A stretch of 64,000 nt of DNA from Lactobacillus corticis (lineage in GTDB: Bacteria > Bacillota > Bacilli > Lactobacillales > Lactobacillaceae): the NCBI RefSeq assembly GCF_018327645.1, contig NZ_BMAY01000001.1:235762-299761 (forward strand). The letters are read 5' to 3'. Below are positions 1 through 10,421 of this stretch, piece after piece (the stretch's first letter is position 1; each line of letters begins with the position of its first letter). A model generated the notes under the pieces. That model did not search any database and had not been told where the DNA came from. It saw nothing but the letters and a program-made list of their open reading frames with translations. The translations under genes were made by a program, and so were the position numbers.

Positions 1-861
1 GTTGATAATTGCTCCAGCTGCCTTTAAAGCGTCAATTTGGCTTTGAACCGCAGCCTTGACGCCTTCATCAACGGCATCGCTCATGTATTCCTTTGGCACC
101 GCTACGCGCAAGCCCTTGACGTCTTGGCCTAAAAACTTGGTGTAGTCAGGTACGGCCTTTTCGGAAACAGTTGAGTCGCGTTCGTCGTAACCAGCAATTA
201 CGTTCAACACTTCAGCTGAGTCCTTAACCCGCTTGCTCATAACGCCAATTTGGTCTAAGGAAGAACCAAAGGCAATCAAGCCCCACCGTGATACGCGGCC
301 AAAAGTAGGCTTAATGCCAAAAATTCCGTTAAAAGCTGCTGGCTGACGAATTGAACCACCGGTATCAGAACCAAGGGCAGCAACTACTTGACCGCTGGCA
401 ACGGCAGCAGCAGAACCACCGGATGAACCACCAGGTACTTTGTCCAGATTCCATGGGTTGTGGGTTGCACCATAGTATGAGTGTTCAGTTGAAGAACCCA
501 TGGCAAATTCATCCATGTTCGTCTTACCCACAAAAACTGCTTGCGCCGCCTTTAATTTTTCAATAACTGTCGCGTCATAAACTGGCACAAAGTTGTCCAA
601 AATGTGGCTGGCAGCGGTCGTCAACATCCCGTCGATCACAATATTATCCTTGATCCCAATCGGAATCCCGGCTAATTTGCTCTTCTTAAAGTCCAAATCA
701 GCTGCTGGTTTAGCATCTTCATCCACCGTAATCCAGGCATTCAGCTTTTGGTCGGTTTGCTTGATGTTGGCAATGGTTTCTTTGGTTAAGTCCGTTGCTG
801 ACAATTCGCCAGCAGCAAGCTTTTTATTTAATGAGTCAATCGTTTCGTTTAAGTAATTCAT
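1..861 (-). CDS. gatA: Aspartyl/glutamyl-tRNA amidotransferase subunit A (3' end outside window)
   Basis: This is the amidase subunit of GatCAB, which converts Glu-tRNA(Gln) (and Asp-tRNA(Asn)) to the amidated form in the cytoplasm. The first 287 codons are visible and the gene runs off the left edge. The amidase signature is clear: the catalytic Lys lies in GIPIGIKDN near residue 71, followed by the Gly/Ser-rich [14 protein letters not shown] stretch and [12 protein letters not shown], which hold the Ser-cisSer-Lys triad. The start ATG shares one base with the stop of gatC (TAATG), so the two are translationally coupled. gatB is expected just outside the window. The gene is the last visible member of the pcrA-ligA-camS-gatC-gatA operon. 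Identification is certain at family level. Confidence 0.96.
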   Translation of the reverse strand, partial: MNYLNETIDSLNKKLAAGELSATDLTKETIANIKQTDQKLNAWITVDEDAKPAADLDFKKSKLAGIPIGIKDNIVIDGMLTTAASHILDNFVPVYDATVIEKLKAAQAVFVGKTNMDEFAMGSSTEHSYYGATHNPWNLDKVPGGSSGGSAAAVASGQVVAALGSDTGGSIRQPAAFNGIFGIKPTFGRVSRWGLIAFGSSLDQIGVMSKRVKDSAEVLNVIAGYDERDSTVSEKAVPDYTKFLGQDVKGLRVAVPKEYMSDAVDEGVKAAVQSQIDALKAAGAIIN

Positions 862-1166
862 TAATCGTTATCGTCCTTATCAATAATTACTGGAACCTTG
901 ATGAAGCCGTTAGCCTTTTCAGGTACATTCTTCATCATTACATCACGGTCAGTTGGCTTGGCAGGTACGTCTTCTCTGAAAGTCGTATCACGGTCAACAA
1001 CTTGTACAGTTTCAGGCACGCCTTCAGTATCAACTTCCGCCAATTGGTGGGCCATATTGATAATGTCACCCATTTGACTGGTGAATTTGCTTAATTCTGC
1101 GTCATCGAATTCAAGCCGTGACAGATTTGCTACGTGCTTGATCATGTCTTCTGTGACTTTTTCCAC
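861..1166 (-). CDS. gatC: Aspartyl/glutamyl-tRNA amidotransferase subunit C
   Basis: This small subunit (101 aa, normal for GatC) wraps around GatA and stabilises the GatCAB amidotransferase. The N-terminal sequence with [10 protein letters not shown] and the downstream region with REDVP match the family pattern. A strong AGGAGG ribosome binding site precedes the ATG. It starts 12 bases after camS and overlaps gatA by one base, so it is co-transcribed with both. No anomalies are seen. Confidence 0.96.
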   Translation of the reverse strand: MEKVTEDMIKHVANLSRLEFDDAELSKFTSQMGDIINMAHQLAEVDTEGVPETVQVVDRDTTFREDVPAKPTDRDVMMKNVPEKANGFIKVPVIIDKDDND

Positions 1167-1178
1167 TCTGTAATCCTC

Positions 1179-2330
1179 CTATTCGCCGCCATAAATATGA
1201 ACATGGTAGGTACTGCTTGATGAATTTTTATAAACTACCGCCTCAGTATCATTGGCTGTGGCGATGGTGATTTCAACTGCCGGAGCAGCCGAAAGATACT
1301 TCTTGGCATCTTGCTGTACCAGCTGGGCAAAACTCTTAACTTGTTCATAGCCATAGAACTGAGTTGTAATTTGGATATTTTCTTGGACCAGCTTCTTATC
1401 TTCATACCGCAGTTTGCCAATGATCCCTGAAACATTCGGGAAGTAATTTTGGACGGCTGATTTGAAATTAGAAAAACTAGTCTCATCACTGCTGTTATAA
1501 GCTGATTCATCATCAACTGTCGGCAAAACTTGCCATTTTTGCGAAACAGTAGTCCATTTAGTTATTTTACTACTATTAGCACTTGCTGTCCCGTAAGCAA
1601 TGAAAGTTCCTCCAACTAAGGAGTTTTTATCGGTCTTGGAGAAAATACCAATCGTGATTGGGATATTCTTCAATTTCTTCTTGGCCCGCAAACGCTTAAC
1701 AATCGTGTTGGCATACTGCTTGCCGTAAGACAATTGTTCTGCCTTCGAAATCGACGTTTCATAAGTTGCGCCGTTAGTGGTCTTTTGGTAGTAGTCGGTT
1801 GAATTCATTGCTAACCCTAATGACATGCCGGCTAATTTATAGCTTTGACCCGATCCGGTCAGAAAGTCATTTTCTTCGATTTCTTCAAGTCTTACTGGGT
1901 TACGGGTGTTGGTTCCGGTTTTCCCATTATTTTTCGGATTCAAACCCGTCTTGTTGCTCTTGGAATAGCGTCCTAACCAATTGCCCACCGTCGTTGAATC
2001 CAGATATTGTCCTTCTTGGAAAACATAATTCTTAGGTGAGAATACCTTCTCGGAAATCTCAACCAGCCCCCGCTGGAATTCCCGTTCATCCACGGAGTTG
2101 TCATTATCGGTAGCCGTTAGACCTGAAATCTCACTAGTTAAATACTTGCCATTTTTCAAAAGGACAGTATAACCATTGGAATCCGTTCCCGTCGTTTGAT
2201 AACGCTTGGTTTTGGTAGTTGTCGTGGTGGAATTGGAAGACAAGTCAGAATTTTTCAAATTCCCACAGGCGCTTAAAGTCAGCATAGCCCCTGCAATTGC
2301 TAAGATTTTGATGTATTTTTTCACGATCAT
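1179..2330 (-). CDS. camS: CamS family sex pheromone-type lipoprotein
   Basis: This 383-aa lipoprotein carries a short signal peptide ending in the lipobox LSAC (Cys about residue 22), followed by a Ser/Thr-rich linker, so it should be anchored on the outer face of the membrane. The rest resembles the CamS/YerH family. In enterococci and staphylococci the cleaved signal peptide of CamS acts as a conjugation sex pheromone, but the function of the mature protein is not established. It lies between ligA (9-base gap) and gatC, the usual low-GC Gram-positive order. Family assignment rests on the lipobox, length and synteny; a pheromone role here is not shown. Confidence 0.88.
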   Translation of the reverse strand: MIVKKYIKILAIAGAMLTLSACGNLKNSDLSSNSTTTTTKTKRYQTTGTDSNGYTVLLKNGKYLTSEISGLTATDNDNSVDEREFQRGLVEISEKVFSPKNYVFQEGQYLDSTTVGNWLGRYSKSNKTGLNPKNNGKTGTNTRNPVRLEEIEENDFLTGSGQSYKLAGMSLGLAMNSTDYYQKTTNGATYETSISKAEQLSYGKQYANTIVKRLRAKKKLKNIPITIGIFSKTDKNSLVGGTFIAYGTASANSSKITKWTTVSQKWQVLPTVDDESAYNSSDETSFSNFKSAVQNYFPNVSGIIGKLRYEDKKLVQENIQITTQFYGYEQVKSFAQLVQQDAKKYLSAAPAVEITIATANDTEAVVYKNSSSSTYHVHIYGGE

Positions 2331-2339
2331 GATCCCTTT

Positions 2340-4367
<2,028 letters not shown>

Positions 4368-6608
4368 TTAAATCTTAGTAATTGGAGCAAAAGCTGCCAG
4401 AAGCCGCTTAATGCCCTTTTCTTTAAATGCAATATCCAGCTCCATATCTTCACCAGTGCCGCTAACCTTGGTAACTACGCCAACGCCCCAGGCCTTATGC
4501 TGAACCTGGTCGCCCACATGCCAGCCGTGTTTTTCGGCCCCCACGGCACCTTTGGCCTTTTTAGGCGTAAAGACTTCAGCCCGCGCCCGCTCTTCGCGTC
4601 GCGCAAACGGTGCATTCGTCCGTTTAAAGGCTGGGCCTAAAACGTTGCCGGCATTCGGATTGATCTGCTCTAAGTCATCAGGTGAAATTTCATCCAAGAA
4701 ACGGGAAGGCGGATTATTTTGCATGCGCCCAAACATCATTCTCGAGTAGGCATTGGTCAAATATAGCTGCTCGCGGGCCCGAGTAATGCCCACGTAAGCT
4801 AACCGCCGTTCTTCTTCAAGCTGGTCTTCATCCATCATCGCCCGAGAAAGCGGGAAGAGGCCATCTTCCATGCCCACTAAAAAGACTACCGGAAATTCTA
4901 GACCTTTAGCAGCGTGCAGGGTCATCAAGGCCACTTGATTGCCATCGTCATTCAGATCATCTTGGTCGCTTAACAAAGAGACCTCTGCTAAAAAGTCACT
5001 CAAGGCAGAACTGGTTTCATCTTCAGGCTCATAATGGTCATCAAAGCGCTTAGTAACCGATAAGAATTCGTCCAGGTTTTCCAAACGGGTATCGGCTTCA
5101 ATAGTATGTTCATTTTTCAGCGCCTCGGTGTAGCCGAAATCTTCCAAGATTTTTTCCGTTAAGCCCGTTACCGAATGGTCACGCGCAAAATCAATCGCAT
5201 CGCCCAAATTATGACCGAACTCGCTCATTTTGGCGCCAGCTCGGGCATTGACGTTAGAAGAAGCCACATTCTTCAAGGCATCGAGCATGCTGAAGTGGTT
5301 TAAATCTGCAAACTGCAGCAAGCGTTCAACACTGGCAGCCCCAATTCCGCGTTTAGGCGTATTGATAATGCGGTTTAGGCTCATCGTATCGTTGGGATTA
5401 GCTACCAGTTTCAAATAGGCCATAATGTCCTTAATTTCTTTCCGGTCGTAGAACTTATGACCACCCACAATTTGGTAAGGGACATTAGCTTTAACAAAGC
5501 CTTCTTCGACGGTTCGGGACTGGGCATTAGTCCGGTAAAGAACCGCAAAATCGCGATATTGGCGTTGACCTTTTTCCACCGCTTCTTGGACTTTAGAAAT
5601 AATAAAGTGGGCTTCATCATCGCCGCTTTGCGCTTGGTAATACACAATCTTCTGGCCATCGCCTTGGTCGGTCCACAAGTTTTTCGCCTTGCGGTTTTGA
5701 TTGTTTTTAATTACCGAATTGGCCGCATTCAAAATATGGCCGGTCGAGCGGTAATTTTGTTCCAATTTAACCGTCTTGACCCCATCATGCTGGTAGTCGT
5801 TTTCAAAGTTCATGATATTTTCCATGTTGGCACCGCGCCAGCCGTAAATTGACTGGTCGGCATCCCCAACCACGCAAATATTCTTATGCTTATCAGCTAA
5901 AAGATGGGTTAATTCGTACTGGGCCTGGTTAGTATCCTGGTATTCGTCAACGAGGATATATTTGAACTTATCTTGATAGTAGTCTAAAACCTCGGCCTTA
6001 GTTTTCAACAAATGGAGGGCTTGCATGATGAGATCGTCAAAGTCCATAATCTCATCTCGTTTTAAGCGTCTTTGGTATTCATGATAAATTTCTGCTGCTT
6101 TTTTCTCATATGGAGAACTCGCACTAGCACTATATTCATCTGGATCCATCAAGTCGTTTTTGGCATTTGAGATGGCACTCAACATTCCCCGCGGATCAAA
6201 CATCTTAGGGTTGATATTCAATTCTTTTTCGATATGTTTGACCAAAGTCAATTGTTCAGCTGAGTCCGCAATGGAAAAGTTGCGGCTGTAGCCGATCAAA
6301 TCACCATTGCGCCGCAAAATCCGCACGCACAAAGCATGGAAAGTCGACATCCAGATATTGTCCGCACTCATTCCGAGTAATTGGTGTTCCCGTTCACGCA
6401 TTTCGCTGGCAGCTTTATTGGTAAAAGTAATTGCCAAAATATTCCACGGAGCTACGCCGTTTTCTTCCACTAAGTAAGCAATTCTCCGCGTTAAAACCGA
6501 AGTCTTCCCACTTCCGGCTCCTGCTACCACTAAAAGCGGACCTTCAGTAGTTTGGACGGCTTCTTTTTGCTGGGGATTCAACCCAGATAAGATCGATTCT
6601 GTAGTCAT
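4368..6608 (-). CDS. pcrA: ATP-dependent DNA helicase PcrA
   Basis: This is a superfamily 1A 3'-to-5' helicase (746 aa) of the UvrD/PcrA type, used in repair and in clearing recombination intermediates. Walker A lies in VVAGAGSGKTS (about residues 27-37), motif II in VDEYQDTNQ, motif III in VVGDADQSIYGWRGA, and motif VI in AYVGITRAREQLYL. The C-terminal 60 residues form the Tudor-like PcrA tail that contacts RNA polymerase. A GAAGGGAAG ribosome binding site precedes the ATG. It is the first gene of the pcrA-ligA-camS-gatC-gatA operon, and an extended -10 promoter lies just upstream. Confidence 0.97.
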   Translation of the reverse strand: MTTESILSGLNPQQKEAVQTTEGPLLVVAGAGSGKTSVLTRRIAYLVEENGVAPWNILAITFTNKAASEMREREHQLLGMSADNIWMSTFHALCVRILRRNGDLIGYSRNFSIADSAEQLTLVKHIEKELNINPKMFDPRGMLSAISNAKNDLMDPDEYSASASSPYEKKAAEIYHEYQRRLKRDEIMDFDDLIMQALHLLKTKAEVLDYYQDKFKYILVDEYQDTNQAQYELTHLLADKHKNICVVGDADQSIYGWRGANMENIMNFENDYQHDGVKTVKLEQNYRSTGHILNAANSVIKNNQNRKAKNLWTDQGDGQKIVYYQAQSGDDEAHFIISKVQEAVEKGQRQYRDFAVLYRTNAQSRTVEEGFVKANVPYQIVGGHKFYDRKEIKDIMAYLKLVANPNDTMSLNRIINTPKRGIGAASVERLLQFADLNHFSMLDALKNVASSNVNARAGAKMSEFGHNLGDAIDFARDHSVTGLTEKILEDFGYTEALKNEHTIEADTRLENLDEFLSVTKRFDDHYEPEDETSSALSDFLAEVSLLSDQDDLNDDGNQVALMTLHAAKGLEFPVVFLVGMEDGLFPLSRAMMDEDQLEEERRLAYVGITRAREQLYLTNAYSRMMFGRMQNNPPSRFLDEISPDDLEQINPNAGNVLGPAFKRTNAPFARREERARAEVFTPKKAKGAVGAEKHGWHVGDQVQHKAWGVGVVTKVSGTGEDMELDIAFKEKGIKRLLAAFAPITKI

Positions 6609-6653
6609 TTAGCTTCCCTTCAAAAGTTTTTTTATAAAAAATACAGCGCTACT

Positions 6654-6659
6654 ATTATA
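6654..6659 (-). promoter_or_regulatory. Extended -10 promoter of the pcrA operon
   Basis: On the minus strand the sequence TGTTATAAT (TG one base upstream of a perfect TATAAT) lies about 45 bases before the pcrA start. No good -35 box is present at 17 bases, which fits an extended -10 promoter. Position and match only; no transcript data. Confidence 0.55.
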
Positions 6660-6664
6660 ACAAA

Positions 6665-6697
6665 TCGCACCCATCATCTACAGAAATGAGGGGTGCG
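6665..6697 (-). terminator. Terminator after the glucosaminidase gene
   Basis: An inverted repeat with arms TCGCACCC and GGGTGCGA, extended by a further ATGA/TCAT pairing, starts a few bases past the stop of the glucosaminidase gene. The minus-strand 3' side is followed by a short T-rich stretch (TTTGTT). Confidence 0.6.
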
Positions 6698-6704
6698 AAA
6701 AATG

Positions 6705-7349
6705 TTATTTATCGTACTTGGATAAATTGTATTGTTCGATCAAATTAATCAGCTTGGTAGCATAGCTCGGGTCGGTGGCGTAGCTGTCCGTCACCAAAGC
6801 CTTGGCCTGCTGCTTGTAGGTTTTAGCTGCTAGCACATCCTTATATTGATCCTTGTTCCAACTAGTTCCTTGTTCAAATAAGCGAGCATGCGCCCTGATC
6901 GCTGCTTCATAAGAATCATATATTTGGAACCGGGCCTTGACGGTTACCCACTTGCCATTGGTGTATTCTTTGGTCGACATAACCGCGGAAGTATTGGGAT
7001 TGGTGCCCTTTACGCCAAACAGGTTATTGTATTTTTGGGCTAACTGGCTTTGCCCATAATTGGATTCTAGGCAAGCTTGAGCAATCGTAATACTTGGCAG
7101 CAAACTATAAGACTTATCCACCTTTTGCGCGATTGGCCCAATTTTCTTAATAAAGGCCTTACGTTGCTTAATCCGTTTAATTTCAGCATCCCTTTTGGCT
7201 TCTTGGGCCTCGCGGATGGCCTCTTGCTGAAGAGCATATCGCCGGTAATAGTGAAAGCCGACAAAAGCAATTAAGCACACAAATAAGATGACAAAAACCT
7301 TGATTACCGTTTGCGTACTTTTGGGGATCTTCATGCGACGCTTTGCCAT
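6705..7349 (-). CDS. Membrane-anchored glucosaminidase (GH73-type peptidoglycan hydrolase)
   Basis: A positively charged N-terminus and one membrane segment (about residues 12-32, VIKVFVILFVCLIAFVGF) are followed by a charged, probably helical stretch and a C-terminal glucosaminidase domain. The domain contains ACLESNYGQSQLAQKYNNLFGVKG-like sequence, with the likely catalytic Glu in LESNYG. The product should cleave the glycan strands of peptidoglycan at the outer membrane face. I chose the ATG at 7349 (214 aa) over the TTG at 7379 because a GAAAGAAAGAAG ribosome binding site lies between them. A TTGACA-17-TATTTT promoter lies directly upstream, so the gene is probably transcribed alone. Family is clear; exact specificity is inferred. 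Confidence 0.82.
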   Translation of the reverse strand: MAKRRMKIPKSTQTVIKVFVILFVCLIAFVGFHYYRRYALQQEAIREAQEAKRDAEIKRIKQRKAFIKKIGPIAQKVDKSYSLLPSITIAQACLESNYGQSQLAQKYNNLFGVKGTNPNTSAVMSTKEYTNGKWVTVKARFQIYDSYEAAIRAHARLFEQGTSWNKDQYKDVLAAKTYKQQAKALVTDSYATDPSYATKLINLIEQYNLSKYDK

Positions 7350-7389
7350 AAAAAACTTCTTTCTTTCGTTTCTAGTCAATCTAAATTTG

Positions 7390-7418
7390 AAAATAGCAGA
7401 CTAGCCCGAGACTGTCAA
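7390..7418 (-). promoter_or_regulatory. Promoter of the glucosaminidase gene
   Basis: On the minus strand, a perfect TTGACA (7413-7418) is separated by 17 bases from TATTTT (7390-7395). It lies about 40 bases upstream of the chosen ATG. Confidence 0.7.
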
Positions 7419-7437
7419 TGACATTTGAAAATGCTTA

Positions 7438-8034
7438 CTAGTCCTTAAGCTTTTCCTTTACTCGGATAGTTAACGGCGGCAATACCAAACCGCTGACCAG
7501 GCCGCTAAAAATCGATTCAAGAATGCAGTTAAAGCCTAAAGCCACCAGCAAGATCCAAATCAAGGGCAAGTTAGAATCACTATATCCTAATGCCTGCAGC
7601 AATTTGGGATTGCCTGTAAAAAAGAGCGAGGTCGTGATAATTACCAACAAGGTGTTGACCAGCGAGGCGCTTACCCCCGTCAGCCAATAAAACTTTTTGG
7701 AGACTCGCTGCCCCACCCAGCCACTAATCCAGCCGGCAGCCAGCCGTGGCAAGAGGGCAATAACGGGATTTTGAAACAGCAACAAACTGACCAGGCTGCT
7801 GGGTCTGGTATAAGCATTGATCAAACTTAAAATTCCCCACACAAGGCCAAAACCGCACCCGGCCTTAGGCCCCATCAAGGTTGCATAGACAGCCACCGTT
7901 AACGGGATCGTGGTCACTTGCGGCAAGCCTGGCAGAATTTGAATATTGCCAATATTAGGGACTAAATCTTGCAGCAGCAAAATCCCTAAAAAGATGGCCG
8001 TAATGGTCAGGTTCAAGGTCTTATTACGTGTCAT
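7438..8034 (-). CDS. ECF transporter S component, vitamin uptake (pantothenate-like, tentative)
   Basis: This 198-aa, very hydrophobic protein has about six predicted membrane segments, the size and layout of an energy-coupling-factor substrate-binding (S) component. S components bind a vitamin and dock to the shared EcfAA'T module, which is not in this window. The stretch with YATLMGPKAGCGFGLVWGILSLIN resembles the GPK...G.VFGLTSLIN region I recall from pantothenate-type (PanT) S components, but I would not assign the substrate on that alone. A ribosome binding site (AGAGGAAAA) precedes the ATG. It lies just downstream of the tRNA-Leu terminator. No riboswitch is visible. Confidence 0.75.
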   Translation of the reverse strand: MTRNKTLNLTITAIFLGILLLQDLVPNIGNIQILPGLPQVTTIPLTVAVYATLMGPKAGCGFGLVWGILSLINAYTRPSSLVSLLLFQNPVIALLPRLAAGWISGWVGQRVSKKFYWLTGVSASLVNTLLVIITTSLFFTGNPKLLQALGYSDSNLPLIWILLVALGFNCILESIFSGLVSGLVLPPLTIRVKEKLKD

Positions 8035-8068
8035 TATTTTCCTCTTCTGATTGATTTAAATAAAAAAA

Positions 8069-8088
8069 GAAGCCGCTGATGCGACTTC
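8069..8088 (-). terminator. Terminator after tRNA-Leu
   Basis: On the minus strand, GAAGTCGC-ATCA-GCGGCTTC is followed by a run of seven Ts, directly after the tRNA-Leu gene. Confidence 0.85.
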
Positions 8089-8097
8089 CTTGCTTAG

Positions 8098-8183
8098 TGC
8101 GGGCGAGAAGACTCGAACTTCCACGATCTAAAAGCGATCACAAGATCCTTAGTCTTGCGCGTCTGCCATTCCGCCACGCCCGC
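8098..8183 (-). tRNA. tRNA-Leu (anticodon AAG)
   Basis: This is a type II tRNA with a long variable arm. The acceptor stem is GCGGGCG/CGCCCGC, the anticodon stem CAAGA/TCTTG encloses the loop CTAAGGA giving anticodon AAG (CUU codons), and the T arm contains GTTCGAGTC. CCA is not encoded. A Rho-independent terminator follows. Confidence 0.93.
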
Positions 8184-8294
8184 GCGACATTAATTATAAT
8201 ACCGCAGCTAGTATGCTTTAGCAAGCAATTTTTCTGCAAAATATTTTTGGATAAAAATATGAAACTTCACAAAATAGTCATACTTTGTTGATAG

Positions 8295-8300
8295 TATAAT
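8295..8300 (+). promoter_or_regulatory. Possible -10 box for the first TetR gene
   Basis: A perfect TATAAT lies about 70 bases before the TetR start in an AT-rich stretch, without a convincing -35 box. The region 8184-8370 otherwise shows no gene. Confidence 0.35.
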
Positions 8301-8370
8301 AAAGTCATTAGATTAATTATTGATAAATTCATGATCTAGTGCAAAAGTTTATGTGTGAGGATGAATTAGA

Positions 8371-9093
8371 ATGAGAGTTAAAAATACGGAGTTGCAAAAT
8401 CGCCGCATGCGCCAATATTTTGTTGACGCTGGTCGCGACGTCATTCGTGAAGATGGTATTAGCAATTTTACGATTCGTGCGGTAGCCAGAAAGGCAGGTT
8501 ACAACAGTGCGACTAGCTATAACTATTTCAGGGATGCCAAACAATTATTAGCTGTCAGTCTGCTCCATTGCGTCCGGGATTACTTCAATGAGTATCTCAA
8601 AATTATTTCAGATACTTCAGTTTCGCGGGCTGCAATTTGGCTGCGGGCTTGGAAGTGTTTCGTTTCGCGAGCATTTAATGATCAAGAGGTGTACGAATAT
8701 GTTTTCTATTCACCTGAATCAGATAATGTTCTTGCTGAGCTGCCTTTTTACTACAACATTTTCCCAGACGATGAGCTGCAACAAAATCCATTAGCAGATC
8801 GGGTTATGGGAACCACTGTTGAAAGCAGAAAGAAACTCGTTTTCCAAAGCATCATGGATGATTCCGAAGTTACTCCTGAACAAAAGCAAATTATCACTAC
8901 CTTCTCTTATGCGCTTGAAATGGGTATGGGACGACAAGTGATCGTTGCAAAGAAGGATCCAGATGCAATGGCTAGAGAATTCTTGCAATTTATTCTTGAA
9001 TTTGGTCTCGAACACTCCAACGTCAAAGAAAGCCACCAAGAAATTTGGAACCAAGCCTTTCCTGACGATCCTGACAACTATGATAATAAATAA
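8371..9093 (+). CDS. TetR/AcrR-type transcriptional regulator (first of a tandem pair)
   Basis: This 240-aa protein has an N-terminal TetR-type helix-turn-helix (about residues 15-60), with FTIRAVARKAGYNSATSYNYF typical of the family recognition helix, and a long C-terminal domain that probably binds a ligand. GAGGATG is the ribosome binding site. It is clearly a paralogue of the next gene: the first 65 residues are nearly aligned without gaps, including identical YNYFRDAKQLL. A terminator separates the two genes. No obvious target operon lies next to it, so regulon and ligand are unknown. Confidence 0.85.
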   Translation: MRVKNTELQNRRMRQYFVDAGRDVIREDGISNFTIRAVARKAGYNSATSYNYFRDAKQLLAVSLLHCVRDYFNEYLKIISDTSVSRAAIWLRAWKCFVSRAFNDQEVYEYVFYSPESDNVLAELPFYYNIFPDDELQQNPLADRVMGTTVESRKKLVFQSIMDDSEVTPEQKQIITTFSYALEMGMGRQVIVAKKDPDAMAREFLQFILEFGLEHSNVKESHQEIWNQAFPDDPDNYDNK

Positions 9094-9106
9094 CTATAGT
9101 TTATAA

Positions 9107-9145
9107 AATACCCCATAGCATTTTGTCGGGTTGTGGGGTATTTTT
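9107..9145 (+). terminator. Terminator between the two TetR genes
   Basis: The arms AAATACCCCA and TGGGGTATTT form a hairpin followed by Ts, directly after the first TetR stop codon. Confidence 0.8.
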
Positions 9146-9182
9146 ATGAAAAAAACTCTTGTATGTAAAGGAGAACAGAGAC

Positions 9183-9884
9183 ATGAGAGGAAAGAATTCA
9201 GATCTGCAAAATCAACGCATTCGGCAGTATTTTCTGGATGCTGGTAAGGAAGTCATTGAGAAAAAAGGAATCACTGACTTTTCAACGCGGACTGTTGCCC
9301 AATTAGCTGGTTATACTAGTGCAACCACCTATAATTACTTTAGGGATGCCAAGCAATTATTATCACTGAGCTTGGTGCACGCGGTTGCGCCCTACTTTAA
9401 ATCGGTCCAACAAACCCTTCGGGCGGATGAGCCGTCACATCTTACCTGGCTTAAGGTTTGGCGTAAGTATGCCGCCATTTCTTTCAAAGAACCTGAGATT
9501 TATCAATATGTATTCTTTTCTGAACACACCCACGAAGTTTTGCAAGAAACCAGCACCTACTACACGATATTCAATGATGACGCATTAGTTTCTGATCCTA
9601 ATGCTGACAAGATTTTTGCCGATACGATTGAAGCTAGAGACGCTATTTGGAAAGGGCTCTTAGCTGACGCCAAAGTAGTAGCATCCGAAGAAGATTTAGA
9701 TCATTTAATGATTTTCGTGCATGCGCTAGTTACCGGCATGGGGCAACAGATTATCGCCGAAGATAGTATCAAATATCAAGACCAGTTAAACTTATTCATG
9801 AACTACCTGATCGATTATCTGTTAGCTCACACCTCTATTAAAGAGTCTAAAGAAGAACTATTAAAACTTGCCATGGCTGACTAA
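9183..9884 (+). CDS. TetR/AcrR-type transcriptional regulator (second of a tandem pair)
   Basis: This protein of 233 aa from the chosen ATG is a paralogue of the preceding regulator, with the same N-terminal helix-turn-helix block (AGYTSATTYNYFRDAKQLL) and a diverged ligand domain. The start at 9183 is preferred over the in-frame TTG at 9159 because the ribosome binding site AAAGGAGA lies between them. The tandem arrangement points to an old duplication with divergence of the sensory half. No target gene is apparent nearby. Function beyond DNA binding cannot be assigned. Confidence 0.84.
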   Translation: MRGKNSDLQNQRIRQYFLDAGKEVIEKKGITDFSTRTVAQLAGYTSATTYNYFRDAKQLLSLSLVHAVAPYFKSVQQTLRADEPSHLTWLKVWRKYAAISFKEPEIYQYVFFSEHTHEVLQETSTYYTIFNDDALVSDPNADKIFADTIEARDAIWKGLLADAKVVASEEDLDHLMIFVHALVTGMGQQIIAEDSIKYQDQLNLFMNYLIDYLLAHTSIKESKEELLKLAMAD

Positions 9885-9918
9885 GCAGGCATTTACTAAA
9901 AAAATTAATCCTACGAAT

Positions 9919-9963
9919 AAAAGCGTTGAACCAACATTATTAAATGGGGCTCAACGCTTTTAT
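9919..9963. terminator. Bidirectional terminator between converging genes
   Basis: The arms TAAAAGCGTTGA and TCAACGCTTTTA pair perfectly, with A- and T-rich flanks on both strands. It lies between the second TetR gene (+) and the SprT-like gene (-). Confidence 0.75.
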
Positions 9964-9971
9964 GTTTGTTT

Positions 9972-10421
9972 TTATTTATGTTCAACTAAACGGAGTTTTC
10001 CCCGACATTGTCCACAAACATACTTGCGCACATTAAGGCGACGAACTCGTGGATAAACTTTTCCACAATTTGTGCAGCGATAAAGATAGTGGATGCTTTT
10101 TTTCTGTCTTAAGCCAATATCTGGGGCATAACGACTGCCTCCCACCTGGGCTAATAATAGCTTGAAATCGCGATCACGATGCTGGTAACCGCCACCGGTC
10201 AGGTGCAAATGATAGTGACACAATTCATGTTTGATAATGCCCAATAAATCCTCTGGGCGCTTCAAAAAATGAGCATTAATTTCAATATTGTGGTTGTCCA
10301 TCCGATAACGGCCACCGGTAGTTCTCAGGCGCTTGTTAATAATTGCCCGATGCACAAACGGCCGGTGGAAATATTCTAACGAAACCTGCTCAATTAAGGC
10401 CTGCAGCTCTTTTTGGGTCAT
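9972..10421 (-). CDS. SprT-like zinc metalloprotein
   Basis: This 149-aa protein contains the gluzincin motif HELCH (residues 65-69), expected to bind zinc, and a C-terminal zinc ribbon with Cys116, Cys119, Cys136 and Cys139. Both features match the SprT-like family of Firmicutes. Eukaryotic relatives (Spartan) are DNA-protein crosslink proteases, but the bacterial role is not established. The start overlaps the stop of the GT32 gene by four bases (ATGA), which makes it the last gene of a surface-polymer operon. That is an odd partner for a SprT protein and may only reflect transcriptional convenience. Confidence 0.85.
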   Translation of the reverse strand: MTQKELQALIEQVSLEYFHRPFVHRAIINKRLRTTGGRYRMDNHNIEINAHFLKRPEDLLGIIKHELCHYHLHLTGGGYQHRDRDFKLLLAQVGGSRYAPDIGLRQKKSIHYLYRCTNCGKVYPRVRRLNVRKYVCGQCRGKLRLVEHK

